Origin: Opitutales bacterium
GTDB taxonomy: Bacteria > Verrucomicrobiota > Verrucomicrobiia > Opitutales > JAJFLR01
Direction of reading: 5' to 3'
DNA: 64,000 nt
Assembly (NCBI GenBank): GCA_021772565.1
Contig: JAJFLR010000054.1
Coordinates: 1-64,000 of the forward strand
Part shown: positions 28,494-36,781 of the stretch, in pieces
Position numbering within the stretch: the stretch's first letter is position 1
How the letters are laid out: each line of letters opens with the position of its first letter
Notes under the pieces: generated by a model
Told to the model about the DNA's origin: nothing
Seen by the model: only the letters and a program-made list of their open reading frames with translations
Databases searched by the model: none
Translations under genes and position numbers: made by a program

Positions 28494-28638
28494 ATAATCA
28501 TGGATCGCCGCGTCGGTTTTGCTCCTCGCGAAGACAAAGTGTGCACGATTGTCATGTTTTCTCGTGATCATGTCGTCCCGATAAATCGGCACTCGGTAGC
28601 GAGACCTGCTGAGGCAGGTTGTGGCAATCTATCTGGCT
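28494..28638. repeat. Dispersed intergenic repeat (gattgcc/gcaatgac family), copy 1
   Basis: Contains ataatcatggatcgccgcg, gctcctcgcga and, near the end, tggcaatctatctgg. The same words occur in reverse-complement order at 52949-53040 and partly at 40957-41052. Short inverted repeats lie inside (tcccgataaatcggc area; gcgagacctgctgaggcag). The stretch lies in a 491-base gap between the SNF2 gene and the DUF1223 gene. The rest of the gap, 28418-28493 and 28639-28908, is AT-rich with no gene seen. Confidence 0.7.
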
Positions 28639-28908
28639 TTCAATTTTTGATAACTGTATAATCATTCAGTTTATTGATACTGATATTTAAAATATACGAA
28701 GACATTTATGGCAAACACTATATATTCAATCTGACATAATGCATTACATGTCAGAGAAGACTGCAGTTTCTAGAATTATGAAATAAAATAAGTATCTCGG
28801 TCATTAAACATCGCATCTTTCCCACAATTTAAAATTCTCCTGAACAGGTTGAATAAAATACGTTTCATTAATTCTGGTAATGACTTTTGGCATTTGTTAT
28901 AAAATAAC

Positions 28909-29652
28909 TCAGATCCTATACTTTTTAATTCCAAATATCCTACCCTGTGATTTCTCCTGCAGTAATAAAACCATATCAGTTGTCCCTTGGGGCAGTGTTG
29001 TTTGCAGAATCATTTTTTCACCTTCCCAAACTCCAACATATTTAATATCTTGAACGATGTTGTAATTCACAATTCTCTTTCCCCGATTTTCTCCTCGTCC
29101 AACATTAGTAGAATGTTTTGAATTATAGGTAATAAGAATTATATCACCACTAGTTGGCTTTATTGATTTTGATTCAGCAATATTTATTTGTATGCTATTA
29201 TTACCAGACGCTTCGACATTGATTGGTATGTTGATAAAATTATTTTTTGCTTTTTCTATTAATCGCAAAACCTGACTGCGATTTGAGCCTACTGTTTCTA
29301 ATCGCCCATCGATAACAATTTGCGGTGTATAGATAGTTTTCAAACCCAACGATTGCGCATATTTGCGCTGGCGTTTGCTTTTATCCGGAGCTGAAAATGG
29401 ATCTTTCCATCCGATGTAATTCCAGTAATCGACATGGAATGATAACGGGATTACATCATCAGATTCATAAACTAATTCCCCAAGAAATTTATCTGCCGGT
29501 GGACAGGAAGAACAGCCCTGAGAGGTATACAATTCGACTAATATTGGCCTACCTAATTTTCTGCTTACTGCAACATCTGTATCACTTAATAATTCTAAAT
29601 TAATAATACATACGTTGAAAAATATAAAAACTATAACTAACCGTTGTTTCAT
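28909..29652 (-). CDS. DUF1223 secreted thioredoxin-fold protein
   Basis: A 247-residue exported protein. A signal peptide covers about 1-24. The thioredoxin-like N-terminal half has LVELYTSQGCSSCPPADKFL (Cys-x-x-Cys near 47-50) and the family phrase SFHVDYWNYIGWKDPF, with TPQIVIDG near residue 110. A C-terminal beta domain follows. The DUF1223 family has no proven role. The CxxC and extracytoplasmic location suggest thiol-disulfide chemistry. It lies directly downstream of two envelope methionine sulfoxide reductase genes on the same strand (12 bases after msrA), which suggests it may deliver reducing power or share their stress response. Confidence 0.85.
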   Translation of the reverse strand: MKQRLVIVFIFFNVCIINLELLSDTDVAVSRKLGRPILVELYTSQGCSSCPPADKFLGELVYESDDVIPLSFHVDYWNYIGWKDPFSAPDKSKRQRKYAQSLGLKTIYTPQIVIDGRLETVGSNRSQVLRLIEKAKNNFINIPINVEASGNNSIQINIAESKSIKPTSGDIILITYNSKHSTNVGRGENRGKRIVNYNIVQDIKYVGVWEGEKMILQTTLPQGTTDMVLLLQEKSQGRIFGIKKYRI

Positions 29653-29664
29653 GAAACATTATTT

Positions 29665-30267
29665 CTAAAAATTACTGATGTTACTCCAAATTTCTTTTAA
29701 TCGTTTATCACGTCCACAACTATATCTATAAAATTTATAACGACGAGGATTCTTTAAATAATAATCCTGATGATAATCTTCTGCAGAATAAAATGTAGTT
29801 GCCGCAATAATCTCTGTAGCAATTTCCTTATGAAGGACAATATTAGCTTTTTTCTTCGTTTTTTCAGCTAGTTCTTTTTGTTGGTTATCCAAATAAAATA
29901 TTGCTGTTTGATAAGTGCGACCTCGATCACAAAACTGTCCTCCTCCATCAATTGGATCAATATTCTTCCAAAACACTCGAAGTAATTTTTTATAGTCAAT
30001 TTTCTTAGGATCATATTTTATTTGGATGGCTTCTATATGACCTGTCGTCCCAGAAGACACATCACTGTAATTTGGATTTTTAGTATGTCCGCCAGTGTAT
30101 CCAGATGTGGTCGAAATTACACCCTCTAAATTGTCAAACGGTGGTTCCATACACCAAAAGCAACCTCCGGCAAAAATGGCAGTTTTATATTCGTCTGAGT
30201 TATTTTTTTCAGCACTCGATAACAATGGTATCAAAAAAATAAGAATAAAATAAGAATAAACTTTCAT
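29665..30267 (-). CDS. msrA: Peptide-methionine (S)-S-oxide reductase MsrA, exported
   Basis: A 200-residue enzyme reducing the S form of methionine sulfoxide. The catalytic motif GGCFWCMEPPF has nucleophile Cys36. GYTGGHTKNPNYSDVSSGTTGH and DPIDGGGQFCDRG follow. Resolving cysteines are likely in the C-terminal YSCGRDKR. A cleavable signal sequence (residues 1-18, ending LLSSA) places it outside the cytoplasm. It overlaps msrB by 4 bases (msrB first), a tight operon with the DUF1223 gene next. Confidence 0.94.
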   Translation of the reverse strand: MKVYSYFILIFLIPLLSSAEKNNSDEYKTAIFAGGCFWCMEPPFDNLEGVISTTSGYTGGHTKNPNYSDVSSGTTGHIEAIQIKYDPKKIDYKKLLRVFWKNIDPIDGGGQFCDRGRTYQTAIFYLDNQQKELAEKTKKKANIVLHKEIATEIIAATTFYSAEDYHQDYYLKNPRRYKFYRYSCGRDKRLKEIWSNISNF

Positions 30268-30782
30268 TGTTTTGGTTCTTCAATTTTCTCAGGTATGAAT
30301 TTTAAGGCAATTCCATTATTACAATAGCGAAGCCCTGTCGGAGCCGGCCCATCCTTAAAAATATGTCCCATGTGACCACCACATCTTGCACAATGATATT
30401 CAGTTCGTGGAAAGCCAATTTTATAATCAGTTTTTTCTTCAATATGACCCTCTATAGCTTTCCAAAAACTGGGCCACCCGGTTCCACTATCAAATTTCTT
30501 ATCTGAGGTAAACAATTCCAGATCGCAACCCGCGCAAACAAATTTCCCATGACGTTTTTCAGTATTAAGCGGACTGGTAAAAGCACGTTCCGTCCCTTCC
30601 TCCCTTAAAATAAAATATTCATCATCAGATAATTTTTTTTTCCACTCTCCATCACTGAGCTCTATTTTCTTTATTAAAGGATTATTTTTCTCACTAACAT
30701 TTTCTTTTTTATTTCCCATCAAATAAATGAATGCAGAAGTGAGTATAACAACTAATAAATATATTAAATTTCTTTTTTTCAT
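30264..30782 (-). CDS. msrB: Peptide-methionine (R)-S-oxide reductase MsrB, membrane-anchored
   Basis: A 172-residue enzyme reducing the R form of methionine sulfoxide. An uncleaved-looking N-terminal anchor (residues 5-22) is followed by the MsrB domain. Two CxxC zinc pairs (CAGCD and CARCG) and FDSGTGWPSFW are present. The catalytic segment LRYCNNGIALKF has the nucleophile cysteine in place of selenocysteine. Usual sequence at that place is CxNS; here the last residue is Gly. First gene of an msrB-msrA-DUF1223 operon for repair of oxidised envelope proteins. Confidence 0.93.
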   Translation of the reverse strand: MKKRNLIYLLVVILTSAFIYLMGNKKENVSEKNNPLIKKIELSDGEWKKKLSDDEYFILREEGTERAFTSPLNTEKRHGKFVCAGCDLELFTSDKKFDSGTGWPSFWKAIEGHIEEKTDYKIGFPRTEYHCARCGGHMGHIFKDGPAPTGLRYCNNGIALKFIPEKIEEPKQ

Positions 30783-30905
30783 GATTCGGACAGTTTTATC
30801 GGTCCAAGTAATTCGATTTCAGATTTAGATATTTGCAATACGTAGACGAGATAAAATAGAAAATATTCCAGTAAAGATAAATATATGTATAAAAAATTTT
30901 AAACC

Positions 30906-31661
30906 TCAAATGTTCAATAGCGTTTGTTCACTTTTATCAGGAAAAATGTTTCTTAAAAATTTTTTGCGATGAATCGGTAATGGGCCTATTTTTTTGATAG
31001 CATCTATGTGTCGTTTGGTACCATAACCTTTATGACTTGAAAATCCAAATTCGGGAAATTTTTTATCCAACGTAATCATTTTTCTGTCACGACTAACTTT
31101 TGCTATGATTGAACCCATTGCAATTGCCAATGATTTCCCATCTCCTTTTACTATTCCAGTATGATGGTATTGGAAATTTTTCAAAGGTTTTCCATCAATC
31201 AATATTTTGACGGTATTTTTTGTATCGTTATTATTCTCACCTTCTTGTCCAAATAAAACCGGGCAATTCTCCGAGAATAATTTAATCGATTCAATATTTT
31301 CAGTCTCATCGATTAATTCTTTAAGCGCCCTTGACATCGCCAGTTTAGTTGCACCGACAATATTAAATTGCTCAATCTCATTAACATCGGCTGAGCCTAC
31401 TTTGAAATTTAGTTTTCCATTATTTCTTAAATCTAATATTTTAGCGTAAAATTTTTCTCTGTCATCAGCACTGATCTGCTTCGAATCATTAATGCCGGTT
31501 GATTCTTTTTTGCACTTTTCACATAAATAAAATTCTTGCTTTAGACTCACTGCGGCAGCAACGACATCACCAGCAAATGCTCCACGGCCTGCTTCATCAA
31601 CTCCAATTAGTATATTGAAATTTTTTATTTGTTCCAAATCGAACTTCAATAGTAAAGACAT
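30906..31661 (-). CDS. rnhB: Ribonuclease HII
   Basis: A 251-residue nuclease that cuts the RNA strand of RNA-DNA hybrids and single ribonucleotides. Conserved acidic sites are in GVDEAGRGAFAGDVVAAAV, ILIDG, and SIIAKVSRDR, and the C-terminal HKGYGTKRHIDAI is typical. Two insertions are unusual: FYLCEKCKKESTG near residue 45 and a polar segment PVLFGQEGENNNDTKN near 137, adding about 25 residues to the normal length. I use ATG 31661; an in-frame TTG at 31703 is the alternative. Divergent from the TPR gene at 31728. Confidence 0.92.
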   Translation of the reverse strand: MSLLLKFDLEQIKNFNILIGVDEAGRGAFAGDVVAAAVSLKQEFYLCEKCKKESTGINDSKQISADDREKFYAKILDLRNNGKLNFKVGSADVNEIEQFNIVGATKLAMSRALKELIDETENIESIKLFSENCPVLFGQEGENNNDTKNTVKILIDGKPLKNFQYHHTGIVKGDGKSLAIAMGSIIAKVSRDRKMITLDKKFPEFGFSSHKGYGTKRHIDAIKKIGPLPIHRKKFLRNIFPDKSEQTLLNI

Positions 31662-31727
31662 GATAACTTTATTTTTTTCAGAATCATTGTGATGTTGTAA
31701 CAAAGCGATAAAAATATTGTCTGTTCA

Positions 31728-32645
31728 ATGAATAAAATATTTATGATGAAATATAATCAGTCAGACTTTTTCTGCTTTCTCATATATCTGGTAACAGCTT
31801 TTATTATATGTAACGTTCAACTTCAAGCTGACATTAAAATTGATGCATCTGATGTTAATGAAAGTGCCAGTTTACTGGAAAGATCGATTCATAAATTACT
31901 GGAAAAACAAAAAGTTCTAATTCAGGAATTTGAAAAAAGTGGAAATGAGAATTTAAACTCTAGTCTTGAAATGAAAGCGCAAAAGTTGGCTGAGAGCTGG
32001 GAATATCTCATCGAAAAATACCCTGACGATGTTATGCCTTATTTGTTTTATGGTAAATTTCTAAGAAAGTTGAATCAGCGCGAAAAGGCTCAGTTAATAT
32101 TTATTAACGTAATGAGAATGAATCCGAAACTTGCTGTAGCAAATCAACAAATCAGTAACTTCTATGCAGAAGATGGAAATTTCACAGCAGCATTTGGTTT
32201 TATTATAAAAGCAATCGATATTGAACCGCACACACCCATTTATCATTACCAACTGGGCGGGCTACTTCATCACTATTACCGTTCTTTTATTGATGAAGAA
32301 ATATTTACACGTGAGGCGATTGATCGTCAAATGCTGGAGGCTTTCAGAAAAGCAGCCCAACTGGAGACCAATAATAGAAATTATCAATTCCGTTATGCAG
32401 AAACATTTTACGACGTAGAGTCACCGAATTGGGAGATGGCACTAGAAGCTTGGGAAAATATTAAAAAAATAAAATTATCTATTTCCGAAATTGCTGCTGT
32501 GAATTTACATCAAGCAAGAATTCTTATTCAATTACAACGTTATGTAGAGGCTGAAAAATTACTCACACAAGTAAACACACCCCATCTCTTAAATACCAAA
32601 AATGAGCTGATTGAGAAATTAAATAAAATTTCAGATCAACATTAA
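31728..32645 (+). CDS. Exported tetratricopeptide repeat protein
   Basis: A 305-residue helical protein. A hydrophobic N-terminus (about 13-36, FCFLIYLVTAFIICNVQLQA) is a signal peptide or anchor. A coiled-coil-like stretch (40-85) leads into about five TPR-type repeats (for example MPYLFYGKFLRKLNQREKAQ and NFTAAFGFIIKAIDIEPHTP). It is a scaffold type with no enzymatic motif, so function is unknown. Divergent from rnhB. A terminator-like hairpin follows at 32687. Confidence 0.72.
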   Translation: MNKIFMMKYNQSDFFCFLIYLVTAFIICNVQLQADIKIDASDVNESASLLERSIHKLLEKQKVLIQEFEKSGNENLNSSLEMKAQKLAESWEYLIEKYPDDVMPYLFYGKFLRKLNQREKAQLIFINVMRMNPKLAVANQQISNFYAEDGNFTAAFGFIIKAIDIEPHTPIYHYQLGGLLHHYYRSFIDEEIFTREAIDRQMLEAFRKAAQLETNNRNYQFRYAETFYDVESPNWEMALEAWENIKKIKLSISEIAAVNLHQARILIQLQRYVEAEKLLTQVNTPHLLNTKNELIEKLNKISDQH

Positions 32646-32686
32646 AATTTTTTAAACGATTATTTTTAAACTGAATTATTTCTATT

Positions 32687-32727
32687 ATAGAGTTTAGCCT
32701 TGTCCTGATGGGGAACTCTATTTTTTA
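32687..32727 (+). terminator. Rho-independent terminator-like hairpin
   Basis: ATAGAGTT (32687-32694) pairs with AACTCTAT (32714-32721), and inner CC/GG pairs can extend the stem. A run of T follows (32721-32726). It ends the TPR gene 42 bases after its stop. Oddly, the ATG of the peptidase gene is only 8 bases beyond the T-run, so the hairpin could also act on that gene as a leader attenuator. Confidence 0.65.
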
Positions 32728-32734
32728 ATTATAT

Positions 32735-33400
32735 ATGTCAAATGATATAAGAGAAGGGCTGATTTATTATTTTATTTTAGTGGCAAGTTTGAGTGTCCAT
32801 GAATGGGCTCATGCCATTTCAGCCGATAAGCTTGGAGATGACACACCAAGAAACCAGGGAAGACTCACACTCAATCCGATATCACATATTGATCCAATTG
32901 GTACAGTCTTCATCCCACTCTTTATGTTATTTATGCCTGGTGGATTTAGTCTCATCGGATGGGGAAAACCAGTGCAAGTCGATATGAGAAATTTCAAGCA
33001 AAAAGTTCGAGATGATATTATTGTTTCAATGGCCGGCCCTTTTTCAAATTTAATGATCTGTCTGGGTATCGCAATTGTTGGGGGAGTAATCGTTCGTTTT
33101 GTACCACAAGCAGCACCTTTAATTGGAAAAGTTATTGTGGTAAATGCCTTATTAATTGTTTTTAACATGATTCCTATTCCACCATTGGATGGATCTCATG
33201 TCATGAGGCATATTGTTAAAATGAATGACGAAACCTATGCCCAGTTTTCGAGTTACGGTTTCATTATTTTAATTGTCCTAATCAATTTACCATTTTTTTG
33301 GAAATTTGCTTTCATGCCAATTTATTTTATTTTATTCACATTCTCAGCTCTGTCAGCGATAATAAGCGGTGTGAATATTTCTCAATTTCTACCCATGTAA
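32735..33400 (+). CDS. Site-2-type metalloprotease (M50 family, rhomboid-like size)
   Basis: A 221-residue intramembrane zinc metalloprotease homologue with five to six membrane spans. The zinc motif HEWAH (His22, Glu23, His26) is in the first helix. GRLTLNPISHIDPIGTV follows, and the third ligand is in NMIPIPPLDGSH near residue 148. It has no PDZ or CBS domain, so it belongs to the short M50 group with unknown substrates rather than RseP. No Shine-Dalgarno is present, and the hairpin at 32687-32727 occupies its leader. Confidence 0.9.
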   Translation: MSNDIREGLIYYFILVASLSVHEWAHAISADKLGDDTPRNQGRLTLNPISHIDPIGTVFIPLFMLFMPGGFSLIGWGKPVQVDMRNFKQKVRDDIIVSMAGPFSNLMICLGIAIVGGVIVRFVPQAAPLIGKVIVVNALLIVFNMIPIPPLDGSHVMRHIVKMNDETYAQFSSYGFIILIVLINLPFFWKFAFMPIYFILFTFSALSAIISGVNISQFLPM

Positions 33401-33451
33401 ATCCTGATATAGTTGGTTGGACTATATTATATTATGAGTAGAATTATACTG

Positions 33452-33769
33452 CTAATTAAAAGACTTTCCACAGCCGCAGGTGTTTTGGGCATTAGGGTTT
33501 TTAACTTCAAATCCTTTGCCGTGTAATCCGTCATCAAAATCAATTTCAGAATTTTTCAGGTAACTAATACTTGAAGAATCAACAGCAAATGTAATATTTT
33601 TACTCTCAATAATTACATCATCATTTTTCTTTTGATCAAATGACATACCATATTCGAAGCCGGAACAGCCACCGGAATCGACAAACACTCGCATGATTTT
33701 GTCTTTATCAGCCATTTCTTTCTGTAATTCCTTAATTTTAGTAGCCGCACTATCAGTTAATGTGATCAT
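33452..33769 (-). CDS. IscA/ErpA-type iron-sulfur carrier
   Basis: A 105-residue A-type carrier that holds and transfers Fe-S clusters. Three conserved cysteines are present: Cys35 in GGCSGFEYG, and Cys98 and Cys100 in TCGCGKSF. The length and the C-terminal CGC motif are standard. It is isolated from other isc or suf genes and convergent with the peptidase gene. A 7-bp inverted repeat (33407-33427) sits between the two stops. Confidence 0.92.
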   Translation of the reverse strand: MITLTDSAATKIKELQKEMADKDKIMRVFVDSGGCSGFEYGMSFDQKKNDDVIIESKNITFAVDSSSISYLKNSEIDFDDGLHGKGFEVKNPNAQNTCGCGKSFN

Positions 33770-33923
33770 TAATTACCATATCTAGCATAACATATTGACT
33801 TGTCAAGTTGACTCATTTGGTATCAATCTACATACTTTGCAATAATTTATAATTAAACATTGAATTAATAAATCTGATATTCATCTTATAAGTTTAATAT
33901 ATAAAGTTAGTTAACTAAAAACA

Positions 33924-34913
33924 ATGAGTCAATTAAGGCATATTTTTAATGAAATCGATTACGAGTTAGTCAGAAGTATTGCCGAGGGTGGAATGGGTGT
34001 TGTTTATGAAGCTCATCAATTGGGAGTTGACGATTTCTGCAAAACCGTCGCTATTAAATTAATCCGTGAAGAGTTTTCCGCCATTGAGGAATTTAGAAAT
34101 AATTTTGTTGGAGAAGCACGGCTTGTTGCTGATTTAATTCATACCAATATTGTTCAAACTTATCACCTCGGTGCAATAGGTGAACAATATTATATGGTTA
34201 TGGAGTTTGTTAATGGCATAAATCTGGAACAATTCCTATTACAACATGATGCAATGAAAAGACAAATGCCTATAGACTTGGCAGTGTTTGTCGTTTCAAG
34301 AGTTTGTCGTGGATTGGCATACGCGCATAATAAAAGAGATAGTAGTGATCGCTTACTCGGAATTGTGCACCGTGATGTTAATCCTAAAAACATTATGCTG
34401 GCAGTTGAAGGTGATGTAAAGCTAACCGACTTTGGTATAGCCAAGGCGCTTGATCTCATGTATAATGAAGAAGGAGAAGTCATTGCCGGTAAAGATGAAT
34501 ATTTGTCTCCTGAGCAGGCCAGGTGTGAAGTTACCGACGGGCGTGCAGATTTATTTTCCTGTGGTATCGTTTTAGCAGAATTATTGGTCGGACATAATAT
34601 TTTTGAAGGAGCATCACCCGATGAAACTTTAAAAAATATTCTGGACAAATCAATTCCGGATTTCACACAACTCAGAAACGGGGTAGATTATAAATTAAAT
34701 CTTATTCTCCAAAAGTCACTTGAAAGAGATCGTAATAAAAGATATAATTCGGCAAGTGAAATGCTTACTGCATTGGAAATGTATATCTATAGTGATGGCT
34801 ACGGCCCTACTAATGAAAAGCTCTCTGAGTATATTGAAGATCTGTTTAAAGTATCTCGTTCCGACCATTTAATGCAAAAGGAAGGTAATAGTACTTCAAA
34901 TAGAATTGGCTAA
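33924..34913 (+). CDS. Soluble Ser/Thr protein kinase
   Basis: A 329-residue Hanks-type kinase. It has glycine loop [10 protein letters not shown], catalytic lysine Lys45, HRD at 149-151 followed by VNPKN, and DFG at 169-171 (LTDFGIAKA). The activation segment ends in EYLSPEQAR, and a final lobe extends to about 295. There is no membrane span and no sensor domain, so it is a cytosolic kinase like the Pkn types of Myxococcus and Planctomycetes. Asn replaces the usual Lys two residues after HRD (HRDVNPKN), a substitution often seen in this group. It stands 26 bases before rpoN on the same strand, so the two are probably cotranscribed. Confidence 0.92.
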   Translation: MSQLRHIFNEIDYELVRSIAEGGMGVVYEAHQLGVDDFCKTVAIKLIREEFSAIEEFRNNFVGEARLVADLIHTNIVQTYHLGAIGEQYYMVMEFVNGINLEQFLLQHDAMKRQMPIDLAVFVVSRVCRGLAYAHNKRDSSDRLLGIVHRDVNPKNIMLAVEGDVKLTDFGIAKALDLMYNEEGEVIAGKDEYLSPEQARCEVTDGRADLFSCGIVLAELLVGHNIFEGASPDETLKNILDKSIPDFTQLRNGVDYKLNLILQKSLERDRNKRYNSASEMLTALEMYIYSDGYGPTNEKLSEYIEDLFKVSRSDHLMQKEGNSTSNRIG

Positions 34914-34939
34914 CCCATAACTCGTAATTTTTCTGACCT

Positions 34940-36415
34940 ATGTGTGCTCAGAGTCTACAGCAAGTTCAGAAGCAATCTTTAACAATGGCGCCTCAAATGC
35001 GCCAGTCATTAAAAATTCTGCAGGTTAATGCTTTAGATTTACGTAATACTATTCTAGAAGAGCTGCAGGCGAACCCCGCACTTGAAGAGCTTTCCAATGA
35101 GGCTACAAGTATCGATGAAACCGGTAACAATTTAATAGAGAGTACGCCCGATAATTTGAACGAAAGCTCAAGTGAGCCTACTGCTGATCTGCAAACCAAG
35201 GAGTTAAATTTTGATGGTGAATTTGAAGCATTCGCACAAATTAATGAAGAGTGGAATGATGATTACTCTGATAGAAATTTCAAAAATTCTTATACATCTG
35301 ATGATGCTGAAAGACGGCAGCACTTTTTTGAATCAATTACCATTGAAACTTCACTTCAGGAACACCTCGTTAATCAAATAGAGTTATCAGATGTATCAGA
35401 CGAAATGTTGGAAGCACTAAATTTTTTAGTCGGCAGTCTAAATGATAACGGTTTTCTGGTAGGTACTTTAGAGGAAATTGCAGAATCTTCAAAGTTACCT
35501 CTTGCAACAATTCAAGAAGCTCACATTATGCTAAAAACGTTTGAGCCACGAGGCATTGGATGTTTTGGCTTGAAAGAATGCCTCATCACTCAATTAGAAC
35601 TTAAGAAAAACCCTTGCCCGTTAGCTGTAGAAATAATCCTCAATCATTATGATCTACTTTTACGTCGACGTATACCGGAAATTGCCAAAAATCTTGATGT
35701 CAGTATTGATAAAGTTGAGGAGACTATTGAAGTAATTTCTACTCTTGATCCTGCTCCGGGACGTCAATTTTCCGAAGATAATAACCGCGTCGTGTTACCT
35801 GATGTCAAAGTAGAAAAAGATGGTGATAATTGGATTGTCATATTAAACAATGATTACATTCCACGTCTACGTATCAGTAATACCTACAAAAATATGATAG
35901 CTAAAGGCGGCTTATCGAATAATGAAAAAAATTATATTCTAAAAAAATTTAGAGATGGGAAATTTTTAATCAGTGCTATCGAACAACGCCAACAGACAAT
36001 CGAAAGAATAACCAGAATACTCCTCGATTTTCAAAAAGATTTTTTTGAAAATGGTGTCAAAAAAATGCATCCGTTGACAATGAACCAAGTTGCAAATGTG
36101 CTCGAAGTTCATGAAACTACAGTAAGTCGTGCTATAGCTAATAAATATATTGATACCCCTCATGGGGTTTTTGAGTTTAAATACTTTTTCACTCAGGGAT
36201 TTGTATCAGAAGATGGCGAAGCTGTTTCAAATACATCAATTAAAAGCCAAATCGCAAAAATTATTGAAGATGAAAATCCGGCAAAACCGCTAAGCGATAA
36301 CGCAATTGTTAATATACTTGCAGAAAAAGATATCAAAATAGCTCGTCGCACAATTGCAAAATACCGCGAAATGATGGGTATTTTACCAACAAATTTGCGC
36401 AGACGGTATAATTGA
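34940..36415 (+). CDS. rpoN: RNA polymerase sigma-54 factor
   Basis: A 491-residue sigma factor for enhancer-dependent promoters (-24/-12). Region I starts QKQSLTMAPQMRQSLKILQV (activator-interacting). An acidic region II spans about 60-125. Region III includes the core-binding part, an HTH (LTMNQVANVLEVHETTVSRAI) and the RpoN box ARRTIAKYRE near residue 472. Normal length. It follows the Ser/Thr kinase gene by 26 bases. No activator ATPase gene lies in the window. Confidence 0.95.
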   Translation: MCAQSLQQVQKQSLTMAPQMRQSLKILQVNALDLRNTILEELQANPALEELSNEATSIDETGNNLIESTPDNLNESSSEPTADLQTKELNFDGEFEAFAQINEEWNDDYSDRNFKNSYTSDDAERRQHFFESITIETSLQEHLVNQIELSDVSDEMLEALNFLVGSLNDNGFLVGTLEEIAESSKLPLATIQEAHIMLKTFEPRGIGCFGLKECLITQLELKKNPCPLAVEIILNHYDLLLRRRIPEIAKNLDVSIDKVEETIEVISTLDPAPGRQFSEDNNRVVLPDVKVEKDGDNWIVILNNDYIPRLRISNTYKNMIAKGGLSNNEKNYILKKFRDGKFLISAIEQRQQTIERITRILLDFQKDFFENGVKKMHPLTMNQVANVLEVHETTVSRAIANKYIDTPHGVFEFKYFFTQGFVSEDGEAVSNTSIKSQIAKIIEDENPAKPLSDNAIVNILAEKDIKIARRTIAKYREMMGILPTNLRRRYN

Positions 36416-36529
36416 ATTTGTGTATTGGCCTCATCAACCCTTCGGGCTATAGAAATTTCTGATGGCAGTTGCTATATTTGCTATAGCCTCAGTAAGATTG
36501 GTAATTAGATTATTGTAAATCAATAAAAG

Positions 36530-36606
36530 TGGTACCAGGAGTGGGACTCGAACCCACGGCCTCCTGATCCACAATCAGGCGCTCTAACCAACTGAGCTAT
36601 CCCGGC
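36530..36606 (-). tRNA. tRNA-His (anticodon GTG)
   Basis: A 77-base cloverleaf with encoded CCA. The acceptor 5' strand is GCCGGGA, the D arm GCTC...GAGC, the anticodon stem CCTGA/TCAGG with loop TTGTGGA (GTG, His), the T arm GTGGG-TTCGAGT-CCCAC, and the acceptor 3' strand TCCTGGT followed by A73 and CCA. Pair 1-72 is G-T and the discriminator is A. The base before position 1 is T. The usual bacterial tRNA-His has G-1 paired with C73; both are missing here. The rest of the structure is fully paired, so it looks functional. Confidence 0.95.
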
Positions 36607-36781
36607 AAATAAATTTATTTTGTAGGTATACTATCTTCAGTTCTAATATTATAAAAGAAAATTTTTTGACTAAATTATTGAGTAAGTGTATCGCGACATA
36701 GTTTCATAGTTGAAAATTGATACCGAGCAAAAAGCGCCATTTCCAAAATAAAACTCTATCACTTTACTGGATAAAAACTGC

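Noticed and set aside
33407-33427. Terminator between the M50 and IscA genes
   Set aside because: The 7-bp stem is AT-only and lacks a T-run on either side.
36416-36529. Another RNA gene between rpoN and tRNA-His
   Set aside because: No second cloverleaf, SRP RNA or RNase P motif could be seen.
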